Below, in pieces: positions 33,101 through 44,593 of a stretch of DNA of 64,000 nucleotides. This DNA is from Parastagonospora avenae f. sp. tritici 18332-5 (taxonomy: Eukaryota > Ascomycota > Dothideomycetes > Pleosporales > Phaeosphaeriaceae), in NCBI GenBank assembly GCA_022559985.1, contig JAFJTR010000040.1, positions 62,001 to 126,000 on the forward strand. The letters run 5' to 3'. How positions within the stretch are numbered: the first letter of the stretch is position 1; each line of letters begins with the position of its first letter. Position numbers and translations under genes: made by a program. A model generated the notes under the pieces. The model did no database searches. It was not told where the DNA came from and saw only the letters and a program-made list of their open reading frames with translations.

Positions 33101-33398
33101 TGAGATCTTCATGATCGTACAGAATCTGCCCCGGACATGCCTGGATCCGAACGTGTTGCATGATCTTGCATTTGTCAAGAAGGGTTTCGGCAACCTATCG
33201 CAATCAGTCATCGACCAGAAACGTCTCTTCTGGCGCGAACAGAACAAGATTGCACACCAAACCAGTGTGCGAAGCAGAGGTGGCAACCTGCTCTCACCAC
33301 CACCCAAAGACGACGAGACCGACGGCGACAGCACAAAGAGAAGTCGCAACGGCTTGAGGCGCAAAGCTTCGCGGAAATTCCGTCGATTGAGGTCCTAG
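30126..33398 (+). CDS. TBC-domain Rab GTPase-activating protein
   Basis: Single exon, 1090 aa. The frame extends to 30099, but that codon is TTG; the ATG at 30126 (MAHVSARLGTTEVAPSREFG) is used. Residues 1-640 are disordered, Ser/Pro-rich, with acidic clusters. A conserved pre-TBC segment (WASKYEEHISRRRNKWIALM) leads into the TBC domain at about residues 740-1010. The catalytic arginine finger lies in IERDLDRTFPDN and the glutamine finger in IGYCQSLNFIAG. SWFMSIFVGVLPIETVLRVW and DTFLYEGP complete the fold. The product should stimulate GTP hydrolysis by a Rab in vesicle traffic; which Rab is unknown. Confidence 0.92.
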   Translation: MAHVSARLGTTEVAPSREFGGVPESAISSRLPSLAYRAQEFTPPTSPQQQRGFGSGRNKHPAQLHMDTPNSPIYDVQAYDSSAPLPPLAGLPSPKYPLPRQRAPSLLRHAVPSPSPSYMNGGFPPMEQSSSPITAPVMMRQGSGPGSPDLRAIYNPLAANPVHPNGPTSSPSEELPNAFAPQRNRGFTSSSQTGFQPHPPLRSKTSIPDYAQLRGNIRSNLSGTYKPNRGVQNPNWSHTDYYPPPSRPFRTEEPRQSFRSGWTNASSSVIEASETERSSIATARSSVASEHPASIYSRDRSRDRFRDRDDSPDTLHIYDVPEDDYNMDAVDDVIDSYCYDEEDDNIASESFNGDTRLGFSSSPTPLDSEPPELSQTPSRDLDSLSSFHSSERLKDWNERPSSYLQDSSDSNAEQLGPIREHLSTESPTALIYSDPTNTLENVTNPDLTEATDLSKRVPAPIQIKPLPMQQGPRNEDFSTRPESNRQSTTLHRSSEEIPRRVSVSIQALAFGEPATKARPALVQYKAYVPNNANVDRSQMTNIQREITKLPQLPLNKSRMSRQDWAQIQAYSKRHSKRPSASRTLSSESAGSDAAAALQSPPLKKSEPLPEVDEDEAIPRRASTSVYDRRSALFNLGMIASGAMASPKPATPTLPRPQLTSAPSQVRKAASPLERDRYGFKKASDKITVQQYNAWASKYEEHISRRRNKWIALMTKMGLSTTDPTQFPDMCDKVKRYARKGYPPEWRGAMWWYYSGGQHMIKQTEMVGLYASLVARVKKDELNKDDKDAIERDLDRTFPDNIHFRPELATDLLDGEFEGEPQLIKDLREVLSCFALNNPNIGYCQSLNFIAGLLLLFLKQDKEKAFVMLTIITRNHLPGAHARALANTEVNVLMMLIKDYLPKVWNSINDTDLINSGAGSNAHPNSKFQRQPTVALSCTSWFMSIFVGVLPIETVLRVWDTFLYEGPRALYRYALALFKLSEPDIRKYRPIDPEIFMIVQNLPRTCLDPNVLHDLAFVKKGFGNLSQSVIDQKRLFWREQNKIAHQTSVRSRGGNLLSPPPKDDETDGDSTKRSRNGLRRKASRKFRRLRS

Positions 33399-34081
33399 AC
33401 ACCTCTTTTATCATTCTTCAACGCCAGGTGCACATCATTACACCATCACACATAGACCACAGCATAATTCCTTTCCTTGCATTCAAATTTTCACAGCATA
33501 GCGATGACACACATACAGCATAGCGACAGGGCCGAGCACAGCATACATACAGCCAGGAGGAGCTAGCAGTCCTCACAAAAGCGGAGTTTTTTCTTCTTCT
33601 TTTCTTCTCTCTTTCCGATGTTTCTTGTATAATAGTTAACCATATACCCCCTTTTGTGTGGTCGAGCAGGACGACGACGGGATGCGTGGGATAGGCGCAT
33701 CGGTCGCTAGTAGGACATTATTGGGAGGGACTTTTGCAATCCCGGCTAAGGCTGGGTTACTGGGATTTTGGGGGCAATGATCATGATGTTATGACCCTGC
33801 AAACTATCTTCTCTTGTGGATGTGATGTGGATGTGAAATGTGAAATGTGAAATGTGAAATGTGAAATGTGAAATGTGAAATGTGAAATGTGAAATGTTGA
33901 TATATGGTTTGTGTGTCTATGTTGATTGAGGTACTGGATCATGACCATACTAGATGGTGTTTTGCCATGATCGTCCTGTCAACTCCGTATGCTGGAAACC
34001 CGCGAATGTATCGAATGTTCAGGTAGATATCCATGCTTTTAGTGGTCCTTTCCCTGCCCTCCCGTCAGATAGTAATCCGAT
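33399..34081. other. convergent intergenic region
   Basis: The 3'-to-3' gap between the RabGAP gene and the phosphoribosyltransferase gene. It contains a T-rich stretch at 33580-33620 and the 7-bp tandem repeat listed below. Confidence 0.6.
33833..33895 (+). repeat. tandem repeat (GTGAAAT)x9
   Basis: Nine perfect, contiguous copies of a 7-bp unit, preceded by imperfect GATGTG units. It lies in the convergent gap and does not overlap a coding region. Likely length-polymorphic between strains. Confidence 0.95.
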
Positions 34082-34947
34082 CTACTTCGACTCCTGCTCC
34101 CTCGACAAGCGGTCATGCTCATCAATGTCCCTAAAAACACGTTAGCCCACTATTTCCAATAGAATTCCCCCTCGAAGAAGAACAAAACTCACGTAGCCTC
34201 CCACGGATAATTAATCCACACATCCCCCACCGTCCGCGCGGCACTATACCGCCCCTCGAGAATCTCCTGCGGCAGCCTCCCCTTCTTCCCCTTATCCTTA
34301 TTATGCAGCACAAAAATGCTAAACTTCGTCGTCTCCCCCTGCCTGCCCAACTTCTGCACCGCCGCCTCAACATCCTTCTCCAGCTCTCTTACCGCATACT
34401 CGAGCGTCGTCCGCGTGTCATCCACCTCGTCGACAATCAGCACGTTCTTGCCGATCAGATTCGCCATTTCTAAGCTGGATAGATCGAGCCATTGCGTGCG
34501 CGTGACTTTTGTGCCCGGCGCTTCGATTTCGGAATCCGTGCCGAGCGATTCGTACAGCGAGAGGCCGATGGCTTGGATGGGGATGTTGGGCGTGCCCGGC
34601 TGTTTGAGGAAGGAGCGCAGGATGCGCGCGGGCACGTAGCCGCCGCCGCCGATGGCGATCATCAGGTTGGGCTTGAATTCGGAGAGGATTTGGGGGGCGG
34701 CTTCTTGGCAGAGTTTGTGCACCTGGTTGGAGGGTTAGTGGGTGGATTGAGGGGGGAAGTTGGTGGGCTTGGGGGTGAGGGTTTGGTGTGCACGTGGTGG
34801 GGGTATGCTGGCTTTCTGTTTCTTTTGCTTCTCTAGTCATTTTTGAAGAGGACATAAGCGCACAAGCATACTCTTTGCGCGACGTGCTGTGCTTTCCACC
34901 CCGTGTACACATACCTGGTTATAGGTGACGTAGATTTTCTCGACCAT
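34082..34947 (-). CDS. xanthine/hypoxanthine-type purine phosphoribosyltransferase
   Basis: Three exons (34915-34947, 34193-34722 and 34082-34130) give 203 aa. Exon 1 encodes only MVEKIYVTYNQ; the first intron is 192 bp, long for this window, and the second is 62 bp. The PRPP-binding loop is VLIVDEVDDTRTT. Upstream IGGGGYVPARILRSFL and IGLSLYESLG match the XPRT/HPRT-like family of yeast Xpt1 and Hpt1. It salvages a purine base with PRPP to the nucleotide. Xanthine versus hypoxanthine/guanine preference cannot be told from the sequence. Confidence 0.9.
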
Positions 34948-35879
34948 CTTGGCTACTGGCAACTCGGAAGTGATCGAAAGGTGAAAGAGAGTAGTCGGTT
35001 GACTATGTTCGTCAAAGTAAGAATACAGCAACAAAAGTTGCTCGGCCTGAAGAGACTCGTGTTAGAAAATTTCTCGACCGACTCGGAAGCGTCAAACGCG
35101 ATCAGGAAGGTTATAATTCGCGGCGGCCAACCCCGAACTTTTTTTTGGCGGAGTGGGGCACAGCAGCACCGCCGGGCGAAGGTCGAGTCACCCCGCGCTA
35201 GTTGACTGGATTCGGCTAGATCTAGATCGATCTGTATGCAGGGTTTAGCACTTTCACAATGGTCGTGTGTAACGTGTTCACAGAAGGATGCTTGCTAGAA
35301 CAACTAGGATCGTTAATGAAGAAGCCATTCGTGAATCACTTTGATGCTCACACAAGAGATTTGCTTTGCTTGTAAGCAATCAGTCAACGATGCATACAAA
35401 TCACAAATGTCTCAAACGTAGTACTATGTAGACCAAAAATGGATGGACATAGTGCTCTTAGTTGGATAGGAGCCGAGGGCCATAATAGCCATGTCGAACG
35501 ACTGCCACGGGGTGGGGATGAAGTCCTTGTTCATATCGAGGCCTGGATGCTGAAGACCTGCTGGAATGACGGGTTCATTCTTTATCGCGTTCTGCCAGTA
35601 ACGATGCATCCCATCGTACAAATGATCAGGTCGTTGTTTCTGCGTCATACTCCGGGAAGATTGGTGAAGTATACTAGCCGCTCATGCTCTCGACGCGCTC
35701 CAGAAAAGCTTTGACTTGCGGGTGACATGGGCTCAACAGGATTCATTGGGCGTAACTTCTATGCTCAATTCAATCGTCCAATACGCCATCAAGTCTGAAA
35801 GTGAATGCAAGCGGTAATTTGACTCCCCTACATGTCCGCTGTTTTCGCATACCTCATTGTTGCCACACCAAGGCGAAGA
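34948..35879. other. intergenic region with coding-like tails
   Basis: It holds the phosphoribosyltransferase promoter and the 3' flank of the second F-box gene. A minus-strand C-terminal-like fragment (CHPQVKAFLERVESMSG, stop at 35674) and a 74-codon minus-strand frame at 35424-35648 look protein-like but belong to no complete model. A run of eight T occurs near 35140. Confidence 0.45.
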
Positions 35880-37630
35880 TTACGGCAAGCCGGTGCTTGA
35901 CTGAACATTATGGACCTCCACATATCCCCTGTCAAAGAATGCGCCATTCTCTTTAGGATACTGAGCGCTGTCCTCAAAGCAAAGCACATGGAAGCCATGT
36001 GGAAGTGCGCGAACAATATACTTCTCATTCAGAACAACGCAGTCCCGAGTGTTGACCAAATCTACATTATCTTCTGGACTACGTGTATGCAGCAGCAAGG
36101 GTTTGTATCGTAGTCGGTCGCTATCACTTGTCAATACTCTCCAATCATGGACTTTGGGAAATGCTCGAGCAAAGCTTCGCGTACCTTGTACCCAGGTAGG
36201 TCAAGTAAGAGGGCGCTGGCGAATGCATCTGTTCTGTTGCTTTCATCGAAGAGTATACCGTATCTTTCCACCAGAAGAGTGACCGCGAAGCCCACATTTG
36301 TCCGTTCTCGGTGGTAGGCACGGGCTGAGTGAACGTGTTAGCCTCCTCATCAAACTGGATCCAGCGGGTGGCAGGCGCATAGTTGAAGCTGCCGATGCTG
36401 ATCTTGAATGTGCCTCGATTGTTCACTGGTATGAAGTAATTGTTGTTGTTCTGAAAGGTAGCCTGTTGCCGAGGGGCGACCTCATCTATGAGGGACTCGG
36501 ATTCAGAGATGCACTCTCCGTCGTAGGTGAACTGAGCATAGCGTATGGTGCAAATGCCCTCATCTCGCTGGCAGTAAGCCTCGTCAAAGTCATTCCCCCC
36601 AGAGCACCGCTCATCCGTGAAGACAATGATACGCTCGATCTCGGGCTGCACTAGTAGGGCCATGCCATGTTTGTGGTTCCGCCTACCATAATCAGCCTAA
36701 TTCGGGGATACTCCTTGAAGGTGAGAAAGAGCGCACTCACCATACTCTCGGAAAGGGAAAAAGGTGAGAATTGAATTCAATGGAGAACGTCTTTCCTTGC
36801 TGTGTGTCATAGTCCCAGACGTAGACCTCGGCATGGTCTGGGAGACATCCGGCGCATGCGACAGTGCGTCCTCGACATGCAACTGATTGGAAGAAAGCAT
36901 TGTTTGGCACTCTAAACTTACGTTTGCCACGACCCTCAAGGTCTGAGACATAGCATACGCGACTTTCCGTTGTGAAGCCGGCAATTTGGTCCGAAGCGAA
37001 AGTCTGGCTGATGCGTTCCCTCGCATCTCCGGTCATGCTGTGCAGTTCCCATGTCTTGATATTGAAGAAACACAGGATTCTAGGATCGGAATTGGCTTGG
37101 GCTCCAGCAGTGAGTATCAATGTGTCTTCGGTCAAAATCATGCGGTGGTGAATTCCAACGATCCTTATCTTGAAGTGATGCTTTGGACAGCCGTTGCGGA
37201 ATGCGTGTATAACTTCGGCCTTGGTTTTGCACATGCCATAGTCGGCCCGCAACAACTGAGGCGTATAGCCATACCAAGGGACCAGGGTGTTGGTCAGGAC
37301 CTGGGGGCTTTGCAAAACACGGCGCCACCGTCTAGACACGCTCTGCAGCCAAAACGCGGTCGAGGTGTCCAGATGGGCAAATATCTGAGCAACTAGTTCG
37401 ACCTTGGTTGAACACGGGTCAGCGATAGTGTCTCATGGGCACATGGAGTGGAAGATATTCACCGGCAACTGGCCGACAATGTCGGTTTGAAAGTTGCGGG
37501 CGGCCGCTAAGTCTTGGAGTTGCCGCCATTCGTGGGATGTCAGCTCGTGGGCTAGAGCTCGGATGGCGTTTAGCCTCTCGTCGTTTGTCTGCAGCTGACG
37601 GAAGGCAGCGATTAGCGCATCGTGCTGCAT
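35880..37630 (-). CDS. F-box domain protein of unknown target
   Basis: Four exons (37463-37630, 36741-37402, 36185-36682 and 35880-36126), with introns of 57-60 bp, give 524 aa. The start is the ATG at 37628-37630 (MQHDALIAAFRQLQTND); the longer frame begins with a GTG. The F-box spans the first splice: FQTDIVGQLP joins VELVAQIFAHLDTSTAFWLQ and SVSRRWRRVLQSP. The remainder is a beta-rich region that could form a propeller (for example ILCFFNIKTWELHSM, VYVWDYDTQQGKTF), but no clear WD or Kelch repeats stand out. The last junction (36127-36184) uses a less ideal AAG acceptor, so the C-terminus is the weakest part. Confidence 0.75.
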
Positions 37631-39151
37631 TGGGAGACGGCTAAACACGCGAGTGACGGCGATGGCGGGAAGTGTGGTCGTAGAATATATGACTCGTGGT
37701 GGTGGTGATTGGTGTTGTGGTGACTGGCCCAGGATGAGCACAGACGCGGTGACACAATGTGCGCGGTCCGCTCCAGCTGCCCCGTTACTCGTTACTCGTT
37801 ACTGCAGAGCGGCAGAAGAGATCGACTTGGGCTGTGCGCCGTCACCAACAGGAAGCCTCGTGGCGGGCTAGTGTTTGACATACAAGTCGCAGTTCGCGTA
37901 ACCTGCCCGCGTCGGGTAGCAGGCAAGATGGTCAAAGTATGCCGCTATCAGAGTTGAGTATCGGGGGCGGAGAGGAGCTTGTGCGGGCAACATAGTTTGG
38001 ACGGGTGCACTTCAGCAGCCGACGGGGTCCACGCAAGACACGCAACGGCCAGCGTCTGATTGTCGTTGGTGCCCGCAGAGAGACATGTAACGTGCGGCGA
38101 TAGTAGAGCGGAGTATTGTCGAGGTTGCAGTGTTTCATCTGGGCATGCCATCCCTGCGCGAACCGGATGGCTGCTGGTGCGGACTGCAGAGTCGGGGTAG
38201 CGACGACGTTAGGAGCACGCAACCAAAGCGGAAGGCGGTTCGTCAATCACATCGTGCATGGCGCGTTCCCGGCTTGTCATCCGGAGGCATTCGAGAGCCC
38301 TGGAGAGCCCAGAACACGGTCCAGTAGAAGCATGTCACGGTACATAGATGCGGTGCATATCTGGGTAGACGACACTTGGTCTTTCCTTCGCGGCCCAAAA
38401 CGAACGTAGCACGTAGCCTGTAGCCTCCTCACACGCCGATTAAACAACGATACCCAAACTTGGGGAGCCCCGTTAATTCATCCTCGACCGCCGCCGTGGC
38501 TACCTACCGAGTACTTGAGCAACCCGCGGGCCAGCTTGAGCAACATCCGCTCCCCCCTCCCTCCGCCTCGCACCGTATTGTATCGCCGAGACTGTCTTTT
38601 GCGTGCTGATTGCTGCTCGTGCATGTCTGCATTTCTGTGCATGTGTGAGAATCTGCAGAGAGCAAGGGTACGAAGCATCTGGTAGAGCGCTCGGGGCACT
38701 TTCCAGCTCCGCGATCGTCCTGGCCGTGCTTGCATGTGCTGGAGCATCTATCTCCTTTCCACGCCTCGACACTTCCGATCCGACGTACAGACGCCAGGAC
38801 TGCACAATCGCCAGCCCACGTCGCCTAGGACGGCTCCTTAGCAGCCCCCATTGCCCATCCACGCCTCCGCCTGCCCAATTGCGCTAGAAGTTCGTTCCTC
38901 GCCCCTAGAAATCTCCGGCCGGCCTTCCCCGCGGCTCCTTCGCATGCTCCTCCGCCCGCCGCCGCACGTCGACCTGTCTCCTCCCCCATACTCGACACCC
39001 TGACTCGACGCTTGCGCAATCCCGTGCCACCGAGGCTTGCCTGCGCACACTTCACTCTTCACACGACCTGCGCACACCACAACTGGCGACTGGCTCGTTC
39101 AAACTTTATCGCGAAGCTGCTCCGAGCTATCGCCCCAGCGCCTCAACACCC
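37631..39151. other. divergent intergenic region
   Basis: 1.5 kb containing the F-box promoter (leftward) and the long, C-rich 5' flank of the HSF-type gene (rightward). A tandem GTTACTC-type duplication is at 37790-37803. Short frames here have no recognisable content. Confidence 0.5.
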
Positions 39152-41196
39152 ATGATGGCTTCCGTCGCGGAAGCTCGCAGAAGCCCCTTCTCCCCCGATC
39201 CGCACAACCCAAATCTCCACAAATCCATACCCATTCTGCCCTCTTCCGGCTCGACGCTGGCGCCGCCCCGAGAAAGAGACAGAGACCCCATGGACATCAC
39301 GCCCACGTCGACTTCAATGGGCCCCCCAAGCAGCGCAAACGACCAGGGACGGACAAATGGAGACGCGGGGAACATATCCCCCAATGGCAATTCCTCGACC
39401 CCCGCAGTCGGCGCCGCTGCAGCTGCGGCCTCAAACGGTCCCAAGGTCGTTCAGACAGCCTTCATCCACAAGCTGTACAAGTAAGGCGGACCCGCGCAAC
39501 GACGACACTTGCAGTAACTGATGCGCCCACAGCATGCTCGAAGACCAGAGCATCCAGCACCTCATCTCGTGGTCCAACACGAACGAGAGCTTCGTCATGA
39601 GCCCGTCGAGCGAGTTTAGCAAAGTCCTGTCGTACGTGCACATGGCGCTGGAGCTATGGCCTCTTTAATATATCTAACCGTGGCGCAGATCATATTTCAA
39701 GCACACCAATATTTCCTCTTTCGTGCGACAATTGAACATGTATGGTTTCCACAAAGGTATGCTTTGAACCCCGACTGCGCCATGGCAATTCTGGGCTGAC
39801 CGGCGCATAGTGAGCGACGTCTTCCACACGGGTTCCCCAGATTCCCCGCTCTGGGAGTTCAAACACGGCAATGGCAACTTTAAGCGCGGCGATCTCGTTG
39901 GCTTGCGCGAAATCAAGCGACGTGCTTCGCGACATGCCCTCATCCACCGAGACTCTTTCTCAACACCCAAAGTTCCCACCGGTCCGCCTGCCGGCCAGCC
40001 AGTCGAGCCGATGCCGGACCCGGTCGAGTCACGCCTCAATGCCCTCGAGCATAATCTGTATGATATGCATGCGCGCATGCAGCGGTCAGACGACTCTTGC
40101 GCCTATCTTAATCAAAAGACGCTGGTTCTGATGGAGGGCATGATCCGATGTCACCAGGTATGCGCAAGTGTCCAGACCGCATCTACGTCTGCTAATCTCT
40201 TCGTCAGTGGAACCAGGATCTTACAAATTATATTATGGCCATGGTGCCGGACCCGGAAAATCCGATACACAAGGATGGTAAGTACCAACGCTTAAACCTT
40301 ATCCGAGCGACATGCTTACTTTGTCGTTAGTCGCATTAATGCAGCGCGATATAAGTCGCCAGACAGAGATGCTGCGTACCTTGGAAGCACCAGAAGAGCC
40401 CCTCTCTGCACGTCAACCCTTCTTCATGCAAGTGGACAGCGCCAACGGTCCCCCTCTGTCACCACGGCAGATGCCCGCAGACAATTTATCAGAGTCGCGA
40501 AGAGGCTCGCTAGCCAGCATTTCTCGCCAAGCACCATACAAAGGCCCAGTTCCGGCCCATATTGCGATTTCTCCCCGACGTTACGGCTCAATAGGTACGG
40601 GTAATTACTCTCCATCATCAGCCAGAACTCCAGCTATCCACCAGCCACCCCCACCACCTCCCCCCTCGATCCAGCATCCAGGCTCAAATGCAAACCTGGG
40701 GAACAATAATCTGGGGAACAGCTCGTCCCCGCCATACAACCTATATAGGCGGCATACCTCGGCAGATATTCGCACCCATGGATGGCAAGCTCAGCCGCCT
40801 CCACCTGCGCCAGCACACTCGCCCTATGCTTCCGGTCACAATTCTTCCCAATGGCCCTCGTCGCCGCACCGAGCGCCCATTGGAGGCGGAGACCAGCAAC
40901 TCCGTGACGCTTTGGAAAGCTACCAATTACCCCGCGGACCAAAGAGGCAGCAGTCGAGTCGGCAAGGCAGTCCACCGTTGACAAACGATAACACGTCATC
41001 TACTTTGAACCCGGATAGCGGATGGACATTGCCCGGTGCAAGGTATCCATTCAAGGGCATCGATACGCCTGGCCCGCCGACCAGACGATCCAGCATGGCA
41101 TCGAACGTGCACTCGCTCCTTAACCCAGCCGAGACCGCTGAACGGACCGATGAGGATGAACCGGATGACGCGAGAAAGAGGAAGAGGATGCAGTGA
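39152..41196 (+). CDS. HSF-type DNA-binding transcription factor (SFL1-like)
   Basis: Six exons give 592 aa: 39152-39480, 39533-39631, 39689-39756, 39811-40157, 40208-40277 and 40331-41196. Introns are 50-57 bp. The HSF winged-helix domain is assembled from exons 1-4: VVQTAFIHKLYNMLEDQSIQ, ISWSNTNESFVM, SSYFKHTNISSFVRQLNMYG and FHKVSDVFHTGSPDSPLWEF. It is followed by a basic segment (LREIKRRASRHALIHRD) and a heptad-like region (VESRLNALEHNLYDMHARMQ). The C-terminal half is disordered with a polyproline run and ends in a basic RKRKRMQ. The layout recalls the yeast flocculation suppressor Sfl1 more than the heat-shock factor Hsf1; this is inferred from the DNA-binding domain wording. Confidence 0.9.
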
Positions 41197-42126
41197 TCAA
41201 TCACCCTGCCATCCAGACGACCAAACGAATATTTTCCCATGTAATTTACGTCCCGGACCCACTGGTTCGTCCCTGGACACATTTTACCGGACACCGCTCT
41301 TATCACATCTCGCGTCGCATCTAACCTGCTGGATATTGTTCGCTCGACACCATCATATAACGAGGCCTATGACGCCCGCACTTGGATCGTCTATATCGCT
41401 CTCATGTATAGCGGCTTGTTACGTGTCACAGCCTGTCGCTTTTATCAAGGATGTACGTCGTAACGCAAACGCATCATCTCGTCTGTCTTTTCACTTTTTC
41501 CTTTTTATTTTGTCATCTCAACGCGTAATCATCATTTCTATCCATCTCCATCATATACTCGCGTAATGCCGTTTCTTCCCTTACCTATATCCACGTCATC
41601 TGAATGGTCATGTCTATATTACTTTTATCGAAGGAATAAGGGAAAAGCCATGCATACATGGGCAGTTTTTTTATGTCTGCGAAGATTATGAATGGAGCGG
41701 CGCGCGTGTGTGTGTATGTTGTGCTGTGTAATTTTCGAGCGAGCATTGGATGTGTTGGGGGTTGTGTGTTTAGGTAGCGCGAATGCATACTTTTTGGAAG
41801 ATTTGACTTGGTGCACATACGACATAATGTCGACGGTGACGACAAGACTGCGTTTAGCTTCACGCTATCTTTTGACCTGCAGAATAGTGAATAAGGCATG
41901 CGGCATTACAGAGAGATCACACATTGGATTTAATCATTTCATTCAGGTCGAGCTATTCACTCCCATATATCCGCCAACGCCTTTGCGGTATTGGTAGTAG
42001 TGTCATGCATATCGTCAAGCATTCGTGAACTCACGTGCCGCATATACCACCCGCAGCTCAATTCGACCCAGCCAAATTTCTCTCATATCTTCCATGCCGT
42101 CTCTGTCGATGGTCGTGGTCGAACGC
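41197..42126. other. convergent intergenic region
   Basis: The 3'-to-3' gap between the HSF-type gene and the GPI-anchored protein gene. T-rich at 41480-41520; otherwise no feature seen. Confidence 0.6.
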
Positions 42127-43629
42127 TCAGGCGAAGTAAGCAGCCATGGCCAATCCGAAGACTAGCATAGCGGAAGACACGCTCTGCAGAGCAGCGTTGC
42201 CGGTCTTGGTGGGGTTTGCGGCCGTGGATGTGGAAGAAGCCGTGATCGAAGAGGAGGCTTCGCTTGCCGAAGAAGCTGCGCTTGAGGATGCGGCTGCGCT
42301 TGAAGATGAAGCCGCGCTGCTGGAGGAAGAAGCAGCACTTGAAGCAGATGCTGCACTAGAGGAAGAAGCTGCCACCGAAGAAGAAGCCGCGCTTGAAATA
42401 GACGCCGCACTGGATGAAGAGGCTGCCGCCGAAGACGAAGCCGCGGCCGTTGAGGAAGGATCATTGCGGATCCGGAGAACAGAAGGCATTTCGTAGCCGC
42501 TGGTTGAAGTCGTATTCTTGTAGATTGGGTATTGGCTCTCCGCAGTAGCAGTGGGACTCTCGATGCTAGTGAAGGGCGTGGAATCCATAAGGGTCGAGGT
42601 GGAGACGGAGGAGGGGACAACTGCGGAGCTCTCGATCATGCTGATCGAAGGAAAGCAGCCCACGCAGGCCGAAGGTGTAGCAGATGCAGTGGGATTCGGA
42701 ACCGGCAACACGCTCGACAGGTTGGATGGAGCAGGCCATATGGTGAGGGTGAATGGAGCCGTCAGAGCAGCCGAACTGGAGTCGATAATAGTCGGCATCG
42801 GGATTGGCGAGAAGCTTATCGTCGCATTCTTGCTCAGTGTCGAGAAAGGTGGAGCGGGGATATCAGTGCTGGGGACGCTGGCAACAGAAGTCGTGGCGGC
42901 ATCAGTGGTGAGGAGGGCTGGGGTGGTGAACCAACTCAAGCTTGTCTCGGAATCAGTCGATGCGGACTCAGTCGTAGCAGAATCAATCGTGGTGGGCACA
43001 GCCGAGATCAGCGAACTCGAGCTTGGCTTGTGGCTCACGATGATCGTCTTGGTCACCTGCGTGGTGGAGTGAACGGTAGTTGTCGTAGTCGCCTCCTCCG
43101 AAGTCGCAACTGGCACATCAGGTCCACCCGGAGTTCTACACGATCATTACATTGGTATAACAGCATGAATCATATCACTTACTTAGGAGCCGGAACAGGA
43201 GCCGGAACACTGCTGGCCGAGGCCGCCGTGACAGGACCCGGAGCTGCAATGGCAGCACTGCTGACAGGAGCCTCCGTGATAGTGGTGGTAACGGTGACGA
43301 CAAGAGTAGTCGCAGCCTCTACCGTCTTGGGGCAGACATACGTGAGCGTCGTAGCCGTGCCAGACACCGTCGCCGGTCCAGTGCAAAGAGCAGGCAGCGC
43401 AGCACAGTCGTCGCGAGCAGCCATAGCGGGAGCCCAGGCCTGGTCGATGGGCGCACCATATTGAATGGCCTCGCTGGCAGCGGCAGCTCCGATAGGTCAG
43501 TATCGCTTGATTATACAAATAGGATGGAGTGGAATGTCCGCGATCTTGACAGGCTCGCGGTTCGCAAAAAGCAAGTGGGGCATATTTACCTGCAACTGCA
43601 GCGAACGTAAGGGTACGCATGTTGTTCAT
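42127..43629 (-). CDS. Ser/Ala-rich GPI-anchored cell wall protein (putative)
   Basis: Three exons (43590-43629, 43183-43486 and 42127-43135) give 450 aa. Exon 1 spliced to exon 2 gives a signal peptide (MNNMRTLTFAAVA plus an Ala run). A short region with two Cys residues (DDCAALPALCTGP) is followed by a long Thr/Ser/Pro/Val-rich part, expected to be O-mannosylated, with N-glycosylation sequons. A ~70-residue Ala/Ser low-complexity run follows. The C-terminus ends in a hydrophobic tail (AMLVFGLAMAAYFA) preceded by small residues, the pattern of a GPI signal. This suggests a wall-bound structural or adhesin-like protein. The first intron (43487-43589) is 103 bp; its acceptor is the least certain junction. 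Confidence 0.82.
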
Positions 43630-44593
43630 GACTGCGATTCTGGTCTCAAGTCGATGTTCCGAAGTGAGAAGAATTGAAGTCTTTTATGAGCGAGAGAGGC
43701 CGAGCGAGTGTGGGTGCCACGAGGTAAGTGAGTGTGATTGTGGTGGTGGTGGTGGTGGTGGTGGTGGTGGTGAGGAAGGAGCGGTCGAGGCAACAGCTAT
43801 AATATACAACCCGCAGACTCGGCGCTAGTGCGATCGTAGGTGAACAGCTAATCTCCCTCATGCTCTCAACAGGGTCTCGTATTCGTCCAATGAGGTTGAG
43901 GCAGTTTGACGGTCTACGCAGTTGCGTTTGTGTCCTTTGTCACGTGCGGTTGCACAGAGTGCTTCGACCCGTTGCACGGCCCGTCGTGCAGTGGAACTCG
44001 AAGCTAATTGACAGACGATCTAATGACATAGTGGCTAGAATGAAGCCGTCGATTGAGTTTTGAGGGAAGTTGGTGATTGAAAGATGACTTCGGAAGGAGA
44101 GCAGTGATTCTCGTACCCGATTCACGCACTTCAGCATCCCACTCAAACGACAACCAGCCAATATAAGTACACATCACGTAACATGTCTAGTGAGATTTTT
44201 GGAAATTCGATCGGCATCCAGCTGTTGGCTGGCTGAGTTTCCCGTTCCCGCGGCGCGCGCCTCGAGGCAGTTGCTACGTCACTGCTACGGAATGACGGCC
44301 TGTAGTATGAGGAGGACGGCTGGGAGAGCAGACTGAGAAAAACTATTCGTGATTGGACGACTGCAAAAAGCATCCGGATGTACGACTCCTTTGAAGCGTA
44401 TACTTAGTGGGTGCTCGTCCTTTACATCCTGCCAGGTACGACTAGTGGCCAGAGCTGGCAAACAAAGACGGAGATACACCCATGCTCATACCAACCAATA
44501 AGTCCTTCAAGGCAAATACATATTCTTGAACGAAGAATTTTCAGACGACCGCCATCTTGGTGCAATCCGAAGAACTATCCTGTTTGAGTACGT
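43630..44593. other. intergenic region
   Basis: The promoter of the GPI-protein gene, including the (TGG)10 tract, and the 3' flank of the DUF2458-like gene. No gene supported. Confidence 0.55.
43741..43770 (+). repeat. (TGG)10 microsatellite
   Basis: Ten perfect TGG units about 110 bp upstream of the GPI-protein ATG, so in its promoter or 5' leader (CCA repeats on the sense strand of that gene). Likely variable between strains. Confidence 0.95.

Noticed and set aside
34492..34836. Long plus-strand ORF over the phosphoribosyltransferase gene
   Set aside because: Antisense shadow of the well-supported gene on the minus strand.
35424..35648. 74-aa minus-strand ORF with an ATG
   Set aside because: Protein-like in places, but no domain, no splice partners and no clear link to neighbours; kept only as a note in the intergenic entry.
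42146..42496. Glu/Ala-rich plus-strand ORF
   Set aside because: It is the antisense of the Ser/Ala-rich run of the GPI-protein gene; the pattern follows from TCx/GCx codons read backwards.
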